Position numbers and translations under genes: made by a program. Source: Symsagittifera roscoffensis (taxonomy: Eukaryota > Xenacoelomorpha > Acoela > Convolutidae). From it: DNA of 64,000 nt. The stretch spans positions 48,211,129-48,275,128 of the forward strand of contig NC_087066.1 in the NCBI RefSeq assembly GCF_963678635.1. Reading direction: 5' to 3'. Below are positions 9,785 through 20,782 of this stretch, in pieces (position 1 is the stretch's first letter; each line of letters starts with the position of its first letter). The notes under the pieces were generated by a model. That model worked only from the letters and a program-made list of their open reading frames with translations, made no database searches and had not been told where the DNA came from.

Positions 9785-12689
9785 TCAAAGCGTGCCCAGT
9801 AAAATCGTATTTCCTAGAATGTAATTATCCAAAAATTTATGATTAAAACTATTTAATTGACACCGAGAAGCTCCTTTCAAGAAATTGACCCAGGTGGGAA
9901 AAAAATTTATTACGAAGTTGAACATTTTTCTAATTTTAGGTGTAATCGACCCTCTGTTGAGTTTCTTTCTGTTTATAGCTACTTTTTGATTTGTTTTTCG
10001 CTTTGAAAATATCACGTTCAATTCTTGCTCAGTAATAGAATATCTCAAGGTTTCAACTTGGCACTCTTTTCGAATAATTTTTCCGGTTAATTTCAGAATT
10101 TCGTAAGCAAAGAATTCGCTTACGGTATATATTTTATTATCATGCATTATTTCAGTGATTGAATCCATCCTGTGGTTATAAAAAATTATTCTGATTAGCC
10201 TACTGATTTTCATTTCCAGTTCCAACAGTTTGGTTGTGTCGGTATTTGCATAAACTAAAACTCCATAATGGATGATTGGTTGCACGTAACTTTTATACGC
10301 AAATAATAATTGCTGTTCAGTTAGAAACTTTCTCAATTGAAAAAACACTCGACAGAATTGCAAAATTTTGTTCTTTACCTTATCAATATGCTGATGGAAA
10401 TTCAATTTACAGTCAAGGAGAATTCCAAGATATTTAAAACATTCAACATCTTCTATTTGGGTGTCATTTAAAAAATAATTTACTGGTCGTTCTTCAGTTT
10501 TCGTGCTCCGACAGTATCTCATGGTCTTGGTTTTTTTGACATTCAGTGTCAGTTTGTTCTTGTCTAACCAATCATTTACTTCAAGCAAAGCTGATCTATG
10601 TGCAAAAGCAATATAGTCTTTGTTTTTTGTGGATTTCAGAACAGTGTCATCAGCATACAAAAGTACCCCTGTGTTTTTTGTGGCTATTTGTAGATCGTTT
10701 ATGTATAATATGAACAAAAGTGGGCCTAGGATAGATCCGTGAGGTACACCAAAGGATAACAGTTTCAGTTCGGTCTTAAAAGAGTTAGTTTCAATGTACT
10801 GATAGCGATTGTCAAGTTAAGATTCCAATAGATTTAAGACAGGTCCTCTGAATCCCATTTATTCCAATTTTATTAACAGACTAGAGTGATCAACTGTGTC
10901 AAAAGCCTTTGTTAGGTCTGAAAACGTACAGTTAGGTTCTTAACAGTTAGTTTTTTGTTCGATAGCGATGTTGAAACTTCTTCCAACAAGGTAAGGATGG
11001 CGTCAACAGTGCTTCTATTTGATCTGAAGCCAAACTGAGTGTTTCGGATGATATTAAACTTGTCTACATATGATTGGGCTCGTTTAAAAATTATACGCTC
11101 AAAAATTTTGCCCAGAACTGGAAGAAGCGAAATTGGTCTATAGTCTGAGGGGTCATCGATGTCTCCCTCCTTGAAAAGTGGAACAATTTTTGCAATTTTT
11201 AAACAATTTGGATAGATTCCTGAGGTTAGGTAGTCATTAAAAATTTCAGTCAAAGAGCCTGCTAGTATAGTTTTTAAATGCTTGACGAGAACAGTGTTGA
11301 TATCATAGCAATCTGTACTATATTTATTTTTTTAAAATTTCGTTGACTTCAATGACTTCAATTAAATCAATTTTTTTCAAAAACAACGATTGCTGCTGAC
11401 GTATAACATTATTTTCCATGCAGTTTGGTTTGCTCTGTGTGAGTCTGGCGCCAATATTTGCGAAGTATTCGTTAAAATGCTCAGCGTCCCCGTTAGTTAG
11501 ATTTAAAGATTTAGATTTTTTCCCTTTACCACTCATTTCCTTAAAAGTTTCGAAAAAAGTTTTCGTTTTACAATTAGACTTAAGCATTAGTTTATTTTGA
11601 TAGTATTTTCGTTTTTTTACGGATGATTAGGTTTTTGACAATTTTATTTTGGGAACTATACTTATTCCGGGCATCCGTTGTTTTAATATTCGAAAACTCC
11701 TGTCGTAACCGTCGCTTGTTTGCTGCTGCATTTTTTACTTCATTGTCAATCCATGGATGTCTTTCTGATTGTACTAGTAAACGCTTTGGAAAAAAAGTTT
11801 CAACTGCCTTCATAAGGATCGAATTTATTTTTTCTAAAATCCTAGAAGACATTTGAGGGTCTTCGGGATTCCATAACTGCATACATTTGCCAATCTCATG
11901 TTGCAAATAAAAACTTAACTTCTCACTTATATCTCTTTTTTTCAACTTGTTCCAGTTTCGAGCAAAATTTTTTCAGTAAAAACGTCCTTTTCCAGAAAAT
12001 TTGAAAAAAAATTGAACACCAAAATGATCAGACACTGAATTTTTGATGGTTTTGGTTGAGAAACTTGATGTACAGAAAAATAAGTCAATCAAAGTGCTAC
12101 TACGTTCTGTCACTCTTAATGGGAGGCAGCTCATTTTGTTTTCTAACATGCCATTTCTTATCATAATATCCTCAAATTTTTTCCGCTTTGTCGAGTTTAA
12201 CAGAAAATTTACATTGAAATTACCACAAACTATGTGATCAATATCAGGCCGTAGCGTTACTCCATCCAAATAATTTTGCAGGCTTTCGAAGGTAGCGTTG
12301 TTTAGAGAATTTGGTGGAATGTAAACACATGTTACTAAAATTTTCTGATTTATTTGTGTTTTTATGAGAACTGACAAGATTTGGATATTGTTATCTTTTT
12401 TTTGTTTTATTATCCTATGATCTGACCCAGTGTTAACATATATGCCATTACCTCCTCCTCGTTTAATTCTAGCGCAACTATAGAGAGGTTCGTATCCTTG
12501 AATTTGGAAAATATCATTGTCAGAGTTATTTTTGAGCCAGATTTCAGTTAAACAAATGATATCTGGACGTTGGGCCAACTGTTCTATTTCTAATTCAAAT
12601 TCTTCAAAGTTTCGGGGCAGTGATCTGATGTTTTGTAAAAACACCGAAAAAGTTTTAGAATTTGATTCCTCCATGTCTCTGTTAATCAT
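9785..12689 (-). pseudogene. LINE ORF2: APE endonuclease + reverse transcriptase, broken
   Basis: The endonuclease runs from 12689 to 11973 (QNIRSLPRN, CLTEIWL, VYIPPNS, SVSDHFGVQ). It continues in the same frame after one stop to 11592, then shifts frame at least three times: 11587-11324, 11253-10912 with the RT segment SDYRPISLLPVLGKIFER, and 10717-9785 with YADDTVLK. The catalytic YADD is kept. The usual GNFN motif of the nuclease is CGNFNVN here, where GDFN is expected, so one conserved acidic residue is changed. The frame carrying the TKAFD motif lies between 10900 and 10720 and also holds stops. It is not functional as it stands. Confidence 0.88.
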
Positions 12690-12795
12690 ATGTTCTGTGT
12701 ACAGTATAATTCTCGCGTGGTTTCTTAACTAGTTGAAAATTTAACCAATTTTTGAAGATCAATGAGTTGTCAGAAATCAGAAGCCACTCAGGGCA

Positions 12796-13267
12796 GTGCG
12801 GAAATCGCACAAACTCTAGGTAGTTTCTCCTCCTTGTCTGGACTATTCTTTTTCTTCGCAAAAATGCGAATATTGCTATCTTGCAATTTTATACCCGTAT
12901 AGGGTTCTTTAATTTCCCCTCCAATCCCTCGCCTGCTTCTTTTCCTTTTTCAGCTTACATAATTTTCCTTTTTCCTGATTTTTTTCATTTTTTTTTCATT
13001 GTTTTCCTCATTTTCAGCATCTACAATTAAAGATCGCAAGAGCAGCGCGGAAATCACGCAAGCTCTGGGAACTAAAAGAGCAGGATAAATTTTTTTTTTT
13101 GGTTTTATTCTAGTTTTGTTTTGAAAGAAAATAAAACATAATTTAGTTTAAATAACCACAAAGCAGCGCGGAAATCGCACCAACTTAATATTGGTTTTTC
13201 TTTTTTAATGGAACACTTTGACTGTTCTTCTTTATTAGGTATTAGACCAGCAGTGCGGAAATCACAC
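12796..13267 (-). repeat. four copies of a short hairpin in the inter-ORF spacer
   Basis: The motif GYGCG-GAAAT-CRCRC occurs at 12796-12810, 13045-13059, 13166-13180 and 13253-13267. Each copy is preceded by GCA or AGCA and followed by AA or CAA then CT. The first copy is a perfect 5-bp stem with loop GAAAT; the others keep most pairs. All lie between ORF1 and ORF2 of the minus-strand LINE. The DNA between copies is AT-rich and not conserved. They may be structural or protein-binding signals of the element. Confidence 0.6.
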
Positions 13268-13611
13268 AAACTGACCTAAGGTCTTGTTAGAGAATAATCA
13301 TTTATTTGTTTGCTGATAATTCCTAAGTTAAGAAAAATATGAAAACTAAACGCAAAAAAAAATATTTAAGAAAGAAAAAAATTATACGATAAAAAAATAG
13401 AAAAAAAATCAATTTTTGTCACTCGTATTTTTGCTATTTTTTTGTCCGCCTAAGGGGAATAATAACAGAGAGTAATTCAACATGTTTTGTCACAAACATA
13501 ACCACTCTGGGCTAGAATAGCAGTTCATATGCTTTACAGCTTAACTCAATTCATTTTGTGTTTTTCTGTCAAAGTTTAACAGGCGGCACACATTATCCGT
13601 TCAAAATCCAA

Positions 13612-14361
13612 TCAATGAGTTGGTTTTTTGTTTGCAGGGGATTCCCCTTCATTGTTGTCATGATGAGAGTCGGTGTTGATTCGTCTTTTTCGCTTAACAG
13701 CATTAATCGTTTGCAATTCATCTACTGCGTCAACTCGCATAAACTTTGTTTCGCCCCGACGCTTTTCATCATGGACAAGCACTGATACGATGCAGTTATG
13801 AGTGGTAGTTATTAAGTCCATATCATTGGCCGCTTTCTTGATTATTGCCTCTTGTTCAGGAAGACGTTCCCTAATATATATGTTACGCTTGTTTAAAATG
13901 TTTTTCTGATATTTCAGATTCCTCCTGGCCTTGTATACAGCGAGCCTATCGTCGAAGTATACAAACTTGCCAATGATAGTGGGCATATTATTTCCGTAAT
14001 TTCCCATATACATGTGACAAGTTTTAATTCCCCCACAAGAAATGTTAACTTTCAGACTTGTCCTGAAAAAGTCAATTATCGCATCCGTAACGTCATCTAC
14101 TGCCCTTGCATCGAACGGCGGATTCCATACAAGCACACTATCCTTGCTAGTATACCTTTCCTGAGCTCGCAGCCTGGTATCGATGTTTAACTGCTTGAGT
14201 TTAAGACCCGTAACTTCACATTCTTGTTTCTCAACTTTTTCCCGCAAAAATAACAGTTCCGTTTCCATATTACTCACTTTTTTATCTCCCGTATTTTTAC
14301 TCACGGATACCTCTTGGGTTGCAGAAACCTGAAGCTGAGTTCCACTGTCGGTTTCCATCAT
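13612..14361 (-). CDS. LINE ORF1, coiled-coil RNA-binding protein, intact frame
   Basis: An intact 249-codon frame starting MMETD at 14361. A coiled coil spans about residues 30-75 (ELLFLREKVEKQE onwards), followed by RYTSKD, an RRM-like segment with IIGKFVYF, and a C-terminal part with ERLPEQEAI. The end is basic (KRKRRI) and then acidic. The order equals L1 ORF1p: coiled coil, RRM, CTD. ORF1 proteins trimerise and act as RNA chaperones in the LINE ribonucleoprotein. The plus-strand LINE at 4660 has the frameshifted counterpart. It is intact although ORF2 of the same element is broken. Confidence 0.8.
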   Translation of the reverse strand: MMETDSGTQLQVSATQEVSVSKNTGDKKVSNMETELLFLREKVEKQECEVTGLKLKQLNIDTRLRAQERYTSKDSVLVWNPPFDARAVDDVTDAIIDFFRTSLKVNISCGGIKTCHMYMGNYGNNMPTIIGKFVYFDDRLAVYKARRNLKYQKNILNKRNIYIRERLPEQEAIIKKAANDMDLITTTHNCIVSVLVHDEKRRGETKFMRVDAVDELQTINAVKRKRRINTDSHHDNNEGESPANKKPTH

Positions 14362-14400
14362 AATAACAAATACTCAAATTGATAACAAAAAAAAAATCAA

Positions 14401-15480
14401 GGAAGAATCGCTTTTTTTTAAAACGTCTGAAATAATTACTTCGTCTGAAATAATTATCATCTGAAATAATCGTTTGAAACGTCTGAAATAATTATAAGTT
14501 CCTGGAGAGAAAAAATCTCCCCACACAATCCAACTCATGTCGACAAGAGGGGCTTTTCGGATGCCTTCTTCCATTGGCCACCCTCTTCCAGCAATCTAGA
14601 GGCGCAATTAGTGCACAATCTCTCTTAAGTGGATTTTAAACTGTACTTTTTCGAGGCAAAAGATTTGCAATCTTCTATGGCTGAAAAGATAATTGCAATT
14701 TTTCTGAAGCTCAGTAATTCACTTAGTGACTGAGACAGCATGATAAAAAATAAGTATCACAAGTTACATTTGATAGAAAAAAAACTGCTTAAAATTGCCA
14801 ATCACTGAAACATTTAATTAGCATTAATATCAGTCTCATACTCTTTTCACTGGTATTCACAGTGATTGGTCGCATGGCCCACGGTGGTGTTGGAAGGGGT
14901 TGTCCGCCTCTTCTTTAGCCGCCCGCTTTATTGTTGCCGGATCAAACACAATTTTTCTGCATGCAATTTTTGAATAGATTATGGTTTTCAGTATTAGTGA
15001 CGATGAAACCCTGTTTTTTTTCCGTTTTTGTGATGAATGAAAGATTTCAGTATAGGTGATGATGAAAGTTTATTTCTTTCATTTTTTGGGATGAACTGAG
15101 TAACTCCGTGTATGGGTTCAAATTGGTGCAGTTTTCGGGACAAGAAGTGAGTCTTTTAGCATATAGGATTATACTGGTTGCATTTTTTGGGATATAAAAG
15201 GGTATTTCAGTTAATAGTATTAAACTGGGTACGCTTTTTGTGTTACGAAAGTGTGTATTTCAATCTATATTTATAATTCGGCCAAAACTACTCAAGCATA
15301 TTATTATGGTAATTCTTTTGGCCAACAATAAAGTCTTTACCGTTCGCCGTCCAAATTTTCCACAAATCCTCTAGACCTTATAGTTGTTGTGTAGGAATTG
15401 AGTCTCTGGTTCTAAATTTTTTTTATTATTTCAACAAAATTGATATATCAATTTAATCTTGAAACTAATAAAGATGTACA
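14401..15480. other. spacer with short CGTCTGAAATAATTA repeats
   Basis: The start (14425-14495) holds several near-identical words of the type CGTCTGAAATAATTA, a local tandem expansion at the 5' border of the minus-strand LINE. Between 14985 and 15260 there is a loose repeat of phrases such as GATGATGAA...TTTTT. No gene is seen. Confidence 0.5.
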
Positions 15481-15812
15481 ATAAGGTCATTCGGAGCCAA
15501 TAGCAGAAATGCCGGGTATCGGATGCTGAAGGGCTCTTCTTCTTTCTGCTCGTGTCGGAAATCTCTGACAGCCGTCAGCAGGTGTCCACTATGGATGAAA
15601 TTGACCCCAGAGCCACTGACTCTGAGTGTATGTCAAATATGTGGATCATGCCAGCTGGCATAACGAAGGCCTACTGCTCCGTCAAAACTAATTTTTGACC
15701 CCCTTCAGCATCACAGCCAGGGCCATCCCAGAGAATCATCAGTTTCCAAGGTAGAGGCATCAGACACCCTTTGAGGATCTGCTTCATTTTGACAGGCGGG
15801 CAATCAAATAAA
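15481..15812 (-). pseudogene. coding-like island, unrecognised, two stops
   Basis: On the minus strand one frame stays open for about 110 codons apart from one TAG and one TGA. It contains FDCPPVKMKQILKGC, LMPLPWKLMILWDGPG and MPAGMIHIFDIHSES. Both stops could come from single base changes (CAG to TAG; a TGA in a Cys/Arg context). The sequence is protein-like but I do not recognise the family. It may be a host pseudogene or part of a DNA transposon. It stands alone, with no flanking exons that I could join. Confidence 0.35.
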
Positions 15813-16139
15813 ATGTCTTCACTAAAATGTCTACACTAAAAAGGGTAAAGAACACAAGAGATTAGATCTCTATATTTCGTAAAGAAATCAAAATAATTTT
15901 GTCTAACCTTCGACTAGAATGTACATCACAGACGCACCGGAATCACCCTGGTGAAATGGTGTTATTGCACCAGCCTTGAATAACAGCAGGTAGCTTGACT
16001 GCCTCGTAAGTACTTATGTGTTCTTTCACTTCCTTCTTTCCCAAACAATATATCTTGATTACTTTCTGGACAGTCATTTTTTAAATTAAATTTGTCGATT
16101 ACGTTTTCAGCTTACATAAGGCTGTCAAATATAGGGCTA

Positions 16140-16415
16140 GCAACCATCCGCAGGCCCTTTTAGTTGGCTTTTGAACCCCTTGATGGATTCAGCCGATGGA
16201 ACTAACAAGGCTCCATATTGGCCAAAAAAGCAGTCTGACTAGATCCATTTGACAAGATCAAAGGCATAAATGCGGCTTTCAAATTGGCAACCATCCGCCG
16301 GCACTGTTAGTTGGCTTTTGAAACCCATTATGGATTTGGTCGATGGAACTAACAAGGCTCCGTGTTGCCCAGAAAACTAGGCTGAATGGATCCATTTGAC
16401 AAGATCAACTGGATC
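16140..16415. repeat. direct repeat, 147-bp offset
   Basis: Two copies, about 16140-16270 and 16287-16415, share GCAACCATCCGC, TTAGTTGGCTTTTGAA, GATGGAACTAACAAGGCTCC and GATCCATTTGACAAGATCAA in the same order. It is a local tandem duplication of unknown content. Confidence 0.75.
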
Positions 16416-16625
16416 AAGTTTGACAAGATTAGAGTTGAGGCAGGCAGTCAAGAATTATTTAAGTACAAAACAAATGACATAACTCGAAAAATAAACGACT
16501 TGGAGCTAAATTTAACTTCAGATGCCTACTTGCGAGAATCTTTCTCTCTCAGTTCGCCAAAGTTTATTGGAGGAAACACGTCAAGGGTCAATCTGACTGG
16601 CCATTTTGATACCATAGCTGTCTGA
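16386..16625 (+). CDS. small hypothetical ORF
   Basis: 79 codons from an ATG inside the end of the second direct-repeat copy. It is polar and has no signal peptide, membrane segment or recognised motif. It probably arose by chance or is a transposon remnant. Listed because its composition is less AT-driven than most small frames nearby. Confidence 0.15.
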   Translation: MDPFDKINWIKFDKIRVEAGSQELFKYKTNDITRKINDLELNLTSDAYLRESFSLSSPKFIGGNTSRVNLTGHFDTIAV

Positions 16626-16629
16626 AACG

Positions 16630-17640
16630 ATGGTAAAACACTCCCGTTTTTTTCCCGAAGTCTGTTTCACGCATCCGTTGAGGAGGAAGTTGACCTGTCC
16701 TCAGATCTCCTGAAAGGGCGAAATGAAGTCTGGTACCAGAAGAAGTGTTGAAATGAATTCTGGTATCAGACAAACAGGGTCTGCTTTTAGAAGAGGTCAA
16801 TTCGGTATATAGGGAAGTGGTTCCATCCTAATTGGCGCAGTTGGAGCCCCGATGGGCATCTAGCAGTTGACTTTCGGGTTCTGTTTCTTGTCATTCGGCC
16901 AGTTTTGTTCATTTTCAGCCTTGGAGCTGTCTGTCGGTTCGGTGCCAACCGTATCTGTCATTTGTTATAATGTGGGTTAGAGTTCTAAAACATTGTTGTT
17001 GGTATGTATACAAATTTGTGGATCATTAAACTTAACGAAAAAAAAAATAGAGCGTTTTTGTCACCTTCACTTGAAGTGTTCAATACGTGTTCACGTTTGA
17101 TTTTCTGCCTAGTTGTCTTTCTCGTGATTCGTCCAATGAGCAGACAAGGATTTGATCATCCGAAAACTCATCCTAATATGACATATTGTTCCTACTCCGC
17201 TTCCGTGTGTTTGGTGCCCGGCATTACCTGATCAAAATCGTAAATATATCGCTTAAGGGAGCAAAAACGATGTCGACTTTTCGATGAAAAACTATTCAGT
17301 TTAATTTTTATTGAAACTTCAATGTAGTGCACTAAAATTAGCCTTAAGTTCTTTAAAATAAAATACTTAGAGCTCTATATTTTTGAAATAAACATTTATT
17401 TCCCTGAGTTTTGTTGTGAAACGAGGTTGAATTGCTCAAGATTCGAGCTGCCGAGTGCTTGCTTTTTAATCGCAGTCGCTACACTTAGAGGAACGGAGCA
17501 GGTAACTGCTATAGATAAACTTAGTTTAAACTGAAAAGTAAAAAACAGTTAAAAATACACAAATGCAACAGATCATGCGCTAAAGCACTGACTACCTAAA
17601 AATCCCATTTATTACTTATTGCAATAATTACGCAGTGAAT
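16630..17640. other. spacer, nothing recognised
   Basis: No supported gene. A phrase of the type GAAATGAAGTCTGGTACCAGA recurs at about 16720 and 16750. AATAAA-type words occur near 17355 and 17385 in an AT-rich stretch that could be an old transposon tail. Confidence 0.45.
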
Positions 17641-17644
17641 TCGG

Positions 17645-17735
17645 AGTTAGCACGGTGGCCACTTCAGCGGGTTGAGCGTATGGCCGCCTATACATGTGAA
17701 AGGCTCCGGGATTGATTTCCGCACTATCTTCCCGG
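17645..17735 (+). repeat. tRNA-derived SINE-like unit or tRNA pseudogene
   Basis: The segment has a box-A-like run (GGTGGCC...AGCGGGTTGAGCG) and, about 40 bases on, a box-B-like run (GGGATTGATTTCC), followed by CCGCACT where a tRNA acceptor 3' strand would lie. The 5' acceptor strand does not pair well and the D arm carries extra bases, so it is not a functional tRNA. A tRNA-derived SINE head or decayed tRNA is the simplest reading. Confidence 0.4.
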
Positions 17736-18039
17736 TAAGTCCGTCAAGGAGCCAAAGCTTTCACCGGAGAAAGATCAATTTAAGAAAAACATCAAATTTA
17801 ATCAAATGAGGGGCCAATTATTCCAAAATTTTCTCCATGAAACTAGTTGAACGAACGCTCGGCGCATCTGCCGCTATTTTTTTGCTCTCCTTTTTAATTT
17901 TTATATATTTCCGTTTTGTACTTTGCAAAATATATAAGTTTTTTTCTGAGATAAGAATTGTTAGATTTGCAAAACTAACGATTCCTTACCCCATCTTGCG
18001 AAACATCAGAAGTGTGTAATAAAAACTTGTAGGGAATCT

Positions 18040-18142
18040 GAAGTTTCCTTGTTTGTAAATTGTGAAGATCATAACTTGAACTAGTTTGGAAAAGGTCATT
18101 GCTAACTTATGATGTCTGAGAACCGTCAACCCATTAAATAAC
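18040..18142 (+). repeat. short direct repeat, copy 1
   Basis: About 103 bp starting GAAGTTTCCTTG and containing AACTTGAACTAGTT and AAAGGTCATTGCTAA, ending at ATTAAATAA. A second copy in the same orientation lies at 43209-43311, about 25 kb away. Both copies lie close to a copy of the 20328/42176 module, though on opposite sides of it. Confidence 0.7.
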
Positions 18143-18214
18143 TTTGACAAAAAAGCAAACGCATAGAGCGGTAGGGGGAAAATAATAGACTTCCCGGTGA
18201 TTTATAGCAATTGG

Positions 18215-18740
18215 CGCTGAAGCGTACCCAGACGAGTCCCAGGACATGCGGGATCACTTAGTGGTTGGAGGTTTTCTCGAAGGAATCCAACTAGGTTTGA
18301 GCTTCGCAAGACATCTGGGGACAAGGACATGAACATCGCGAATGCTTTAGAGCGGGCACTTTACATAGAAGCCGTAATTAGAGTTGAGGAAGAAGAACAA
18401 ACGCCACAAATAGCAGCCACACGGAGATATGAAACAGAAGTCCTAAAAGACTCGGTGAACAGACTAGTCCAACACATGTTTGTTGGTAATGAAAATATTG
18501 TACGGAGCAGTGACGGTCGAAGAAACAACAGCCACTGGGGAGTAACGCGACGCGATGGAAACCGGTATAGGGAAAAAAGTTCAAGGGACGGAGTAAGAAC
18601 TATCACCCCAGCATTAAATATACGCGAAGGAAATGACAATCCCAGAAGGAAAAACAACATTACAAAGTCGACTATGTGGGCAAAAGAGCCATTGGGCAAA
18701 GAACTGCCGTAATTGTTTTAATTGTAGAAGTTCTATCCAC
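18215..18740 (+). pseudogene. Gypsy-1 gag C-terminus with broken zinc knuckle
   Basis: The first part reads AEAYPDESQDMRDHLVVGGF, typical of the retrotransposon gag end in which a conserved run is followed by an ALERAL.IEA motif (seen at 18329 onward in another frame). A basic, Arg/Asn-rich stretch follows. The zinc knuckle is seen as CGQKSHWAKNC: the Cys that should lie three residues before the first visible Cys is a Ser codon, so the CX2CX4HX4C site is incomplete. Gag would package the element RNA. Confidence 0.65.
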
Positions 18741-18799
18741 ATTAAACGAATTAAAAGGAAACCAACGTAATCATTGTGTGCTCCTCCAACAAAACGAAA

Positions 18800-19300
18800 T
18801 TTTTCAATGTGGAGTTGTTATTGAACGGGAAATTGATAACAGGTTTGTTAGACAGTGGGAGTAGAATTTCGCTCATAAGTTTCGATACGTATGAACGGCT
18901 TGGAAAGGCGGCAAGTATAAAAGCTCTTAAAAATATTGTGTTAGCGGATTAAAATTTGGCGTTGAAAATAGTCGGCAGTGTCGACATCAAAATCCAAATG
19001 AAACCAAAATCTGGAGAGTTCGCCCAAGATTTTTCAAAAACGGTGGATAACTGCTTACCCTGCCTTCTTAGTTTGGACTTCATGATAGATCAAGAATGTA
19101 CTCTAGATATTGGCGAACATTTGCTATACAGTACGAAACATTTTACAGCGCTACCTATATCAGAACAAACAACGACCGGTGCGCGAGCTTTTGCAAAAGC
19201 AGAGAGGAATTCTAGAATCTCAGCAGAAAAGAAAAACCAAAAGAAATTGTCATCAAGGGGGAGAACGGTACCTTCTTCGGTAGCACAGACCGTTTAATTG
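18800..19300 (+). pseudogene. Gypsy-1 retropepsin
   Basis: The aspartic protease active site LLDSGSRISLIS is intact near 18845-18885, followed after a stop (TAA near 18950) by a frame from 18956 with VGSVDIKI and a conserved LSLDFM segment, where LG.DFL would be expected. The protease processes gag-pol. One stop separates the active site from the flap/helix part, so the product cannot be made without readthrough. Confidence 0.7.
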
Positions 19301-19546
19301 AAGGCTTACAGGAATTCAAAAACAAACTCGGACTACTGGTAGTTGGTTCACTGGTTAGCGTAAGCCAAGGAAAAAATTACCTGAAAGTACTGAACATGCA
19401 AAAGGAAGCGACTAACATAAACCATGACAGCAAAATCGCTCATAAAACCAATTTGAGAAATCAGATTCAAGTAAACGGACTCTTTAGTAGCAAGAAACGA
19501 CCGCAGCATCAGTAGCCTTTTCAATTGGGCAAACACGCTACGCTGG

Positions 19547-19891
19547 ATGGTGCACAATGGTCATCTGAACAAACTACAGATAATGTTTGATAAACCTAAC
19601 TGGGTCTTTTCATGCAGCTTAACAGATTTAGGGTTTTCGGTTAAAATCAGACATAAAATGAAGTTAAACGCTGATGCAAAGCCATTTCAGTGGGTATCCG
19701 GAAGTATCAGTTTTGGAAAGCGGAAAGCCATAAATAATATTGCGAAGGATATAGAAAAAGGCAACCTAGGTGAACCAACTCACTCGAGTTGTGCAGCCCC
19801 AACCATAGGTGTAATAAAACCAAACATCTTTTTTTATTTTTTATATCTGAGGAAACCACGTTTGATTTGTCTGCAAACTTTGGGGGATTAA
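19547..19891 (+). pseudogene. Gypsy-1 reverse transcriptase N-terminal fragment
   Basis: The C-terminal half of this frame contains KRKAINNIAKDIEKGNLGEP and THSSCAAPTIGVIKPN, the finger region of Ty3/gypsy RTs, in which W-A-x-P-x-V-x-V-K-K is expected. The W is Cys and the second K is lost. The palm with its catalytic YxDD does not follow. A start codon is not meaningful here because this was part of a polyprotein. Confidence 0.6.
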
Positions 19892-20109
19892 TCACTAAAG
19901 ATGTAATACAAAGTGAACTAGATACGTTTTTCACCTGGGAATTTCGAACAAATGGAAACATGACATAGATGACATTATTTGGCGTTTAGCAAAAGAAACC
20001 GGAAGCAGGGAAAGTTTTAATGTAGAAAAAAAACCGCCTCGAGGTTACTACTCTGAAATGGCGGGGGGCTTATTGTACATACACTAATGTGCAAAAATAT
20101 AAGTCATAT

Positions 20110-20265
20110 TCGCCCAAATATCCTTCTGCACAGAAGAAGTACCGGTGGAAGTTACAAATCTTGGCAGCGAGTCGCACATAAGTTTTATGAATCCAATCAG
20201 CAGAGTAACTCTCACGCTGTGCAATAAAGTCAATCCCAATGCTTTTGAAAGGTAATGAGTCCTGG
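20110..20265 (+). pseudogene. possible retrotransposon protease-RT spacer fragment
   Basis: A short open run reads ISFCTEEVPVEVTNLGSESH and continues NPISRVTLTLCNKVNPNAFE. This resembles the beta-strand-rich linker that lies between protease and RT in Ty3/gypsy polyproteins. It lies beyond the RT fragment of Gypsy-1, so it would be a separate or rearranged piece. The minus strand over the same bases is also open for 85 codons, but reads less like a known protein. Confidence 0.3.
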
Positions 20266-20327
20266 GTGTCATATGCTAAACAGCTGACGTTGATACGCAC
20301 GCCAAAATGAATTAGAGAAACCGGCAA

Positions 20328-20680
20328 ACAATCGAAATTGGAGTAGAAAACGACGATCAGACCATTCCGAGTTGTAACGATTGTGCCGCTACAATCGTTA
20401 CAACGCGAGTTCCGAGAATCAGGAAGGGTGTTGGGACGACGTGTCCAGCCTTCCGAGAAGAAATAAGAGCGTTATTTGCCCGGATTCCAGAATCTGGAGG
20501 GGTCTCGGGAGAAAACGGTAACTCTCTATTTTATGAACTTTTAGCTGCTGGTCATGTCCTGAATTGAAATAATAACATCTAAATTCGTTTTTAGATTATG
20601 AGAAGCTAGGAGTTAAGGGAAAGGGTTGATCCATCTTTATTTTCAGTCGATATGTACTTCCGGGCGAATGTTACATAGAT
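20328..20680 (+). repeat. dispersed module, copy 1, with a conserved 78-codon frame
   Basis: This segment matches 42176-42690 in the same orientation. Both copies keep an uninterrupted frame of about 78 codons (GVEND start, CNDC, CPAFREE, ARIPE, SGEN, GHVLN end), then a TGA, then a TTTTTAG or TTTCAG acceptor-like site followed by ATTATGAGAAGCT. The left copy lacks about 165 bp present in the right copy, after which both share GTCGATAT and ACTTCCGGGCGAATGTTACA. The protein is not recognised. The C-x2-C ... CPAF pattern is loosely like the cysteine motif at the end of LINE RTs, but the His is missing. Confidence 0.7.
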
Positions 20681-20782
20681 GTTTTTATGGCACTCCTGGG
20701 TGTTATTCTTTTTAACATCATGACCGGCAGAACCGTTAACGAGCACTCCGAACCGAGCGGATGCTCAAAATAAGGCCCTTAT

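Larger units (their letters stand above)
9480..14400 (-). mobile_element. two-ORF LINE, minus strand, decayed
   Basis: The gene order on the minus strand is ORF1 (14361-13612), a 0.9-kb inter-ORF spacer, and ORF2 (12689-9785) in several frames. The 3' end is placed in the AT-rich tail near 9480 and the 5' end just above ORF1, both by estimate. It is related to the plus-strand LINE at 4545-8600 but clearly diverged, and its inter-ORF spacer is far longer (about 920 bases against about 120). Confidence 0.85.
18200..19905 (+). mobile_element. Gypsy-1: decayed Ty3/gypsy gag-protease-RT remnant
   Basis: In order on the plus strand: end of gag capsid (about 18215-18415), a damaged zinc knuckle (18670-18740), retropepsin (18800-18960 and on), the spacer before RT (19240-19500) and the first part of RT (19640-19820). 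The remainder of RT, RNase H and integrase are absent. Stops and frameshifts are frequent. No LTRs were found on either side. The protein sequence differs clearly from Gypsy-2 at 24.6 kb, so this is a different family. Confidence 0.75.

Noticed and set aside
16386-16625. Confident host gene for the 79-codon frame
   Set aside because: Its start lies in a local duplication, and no domain, intron signal or conserved feature supports it.
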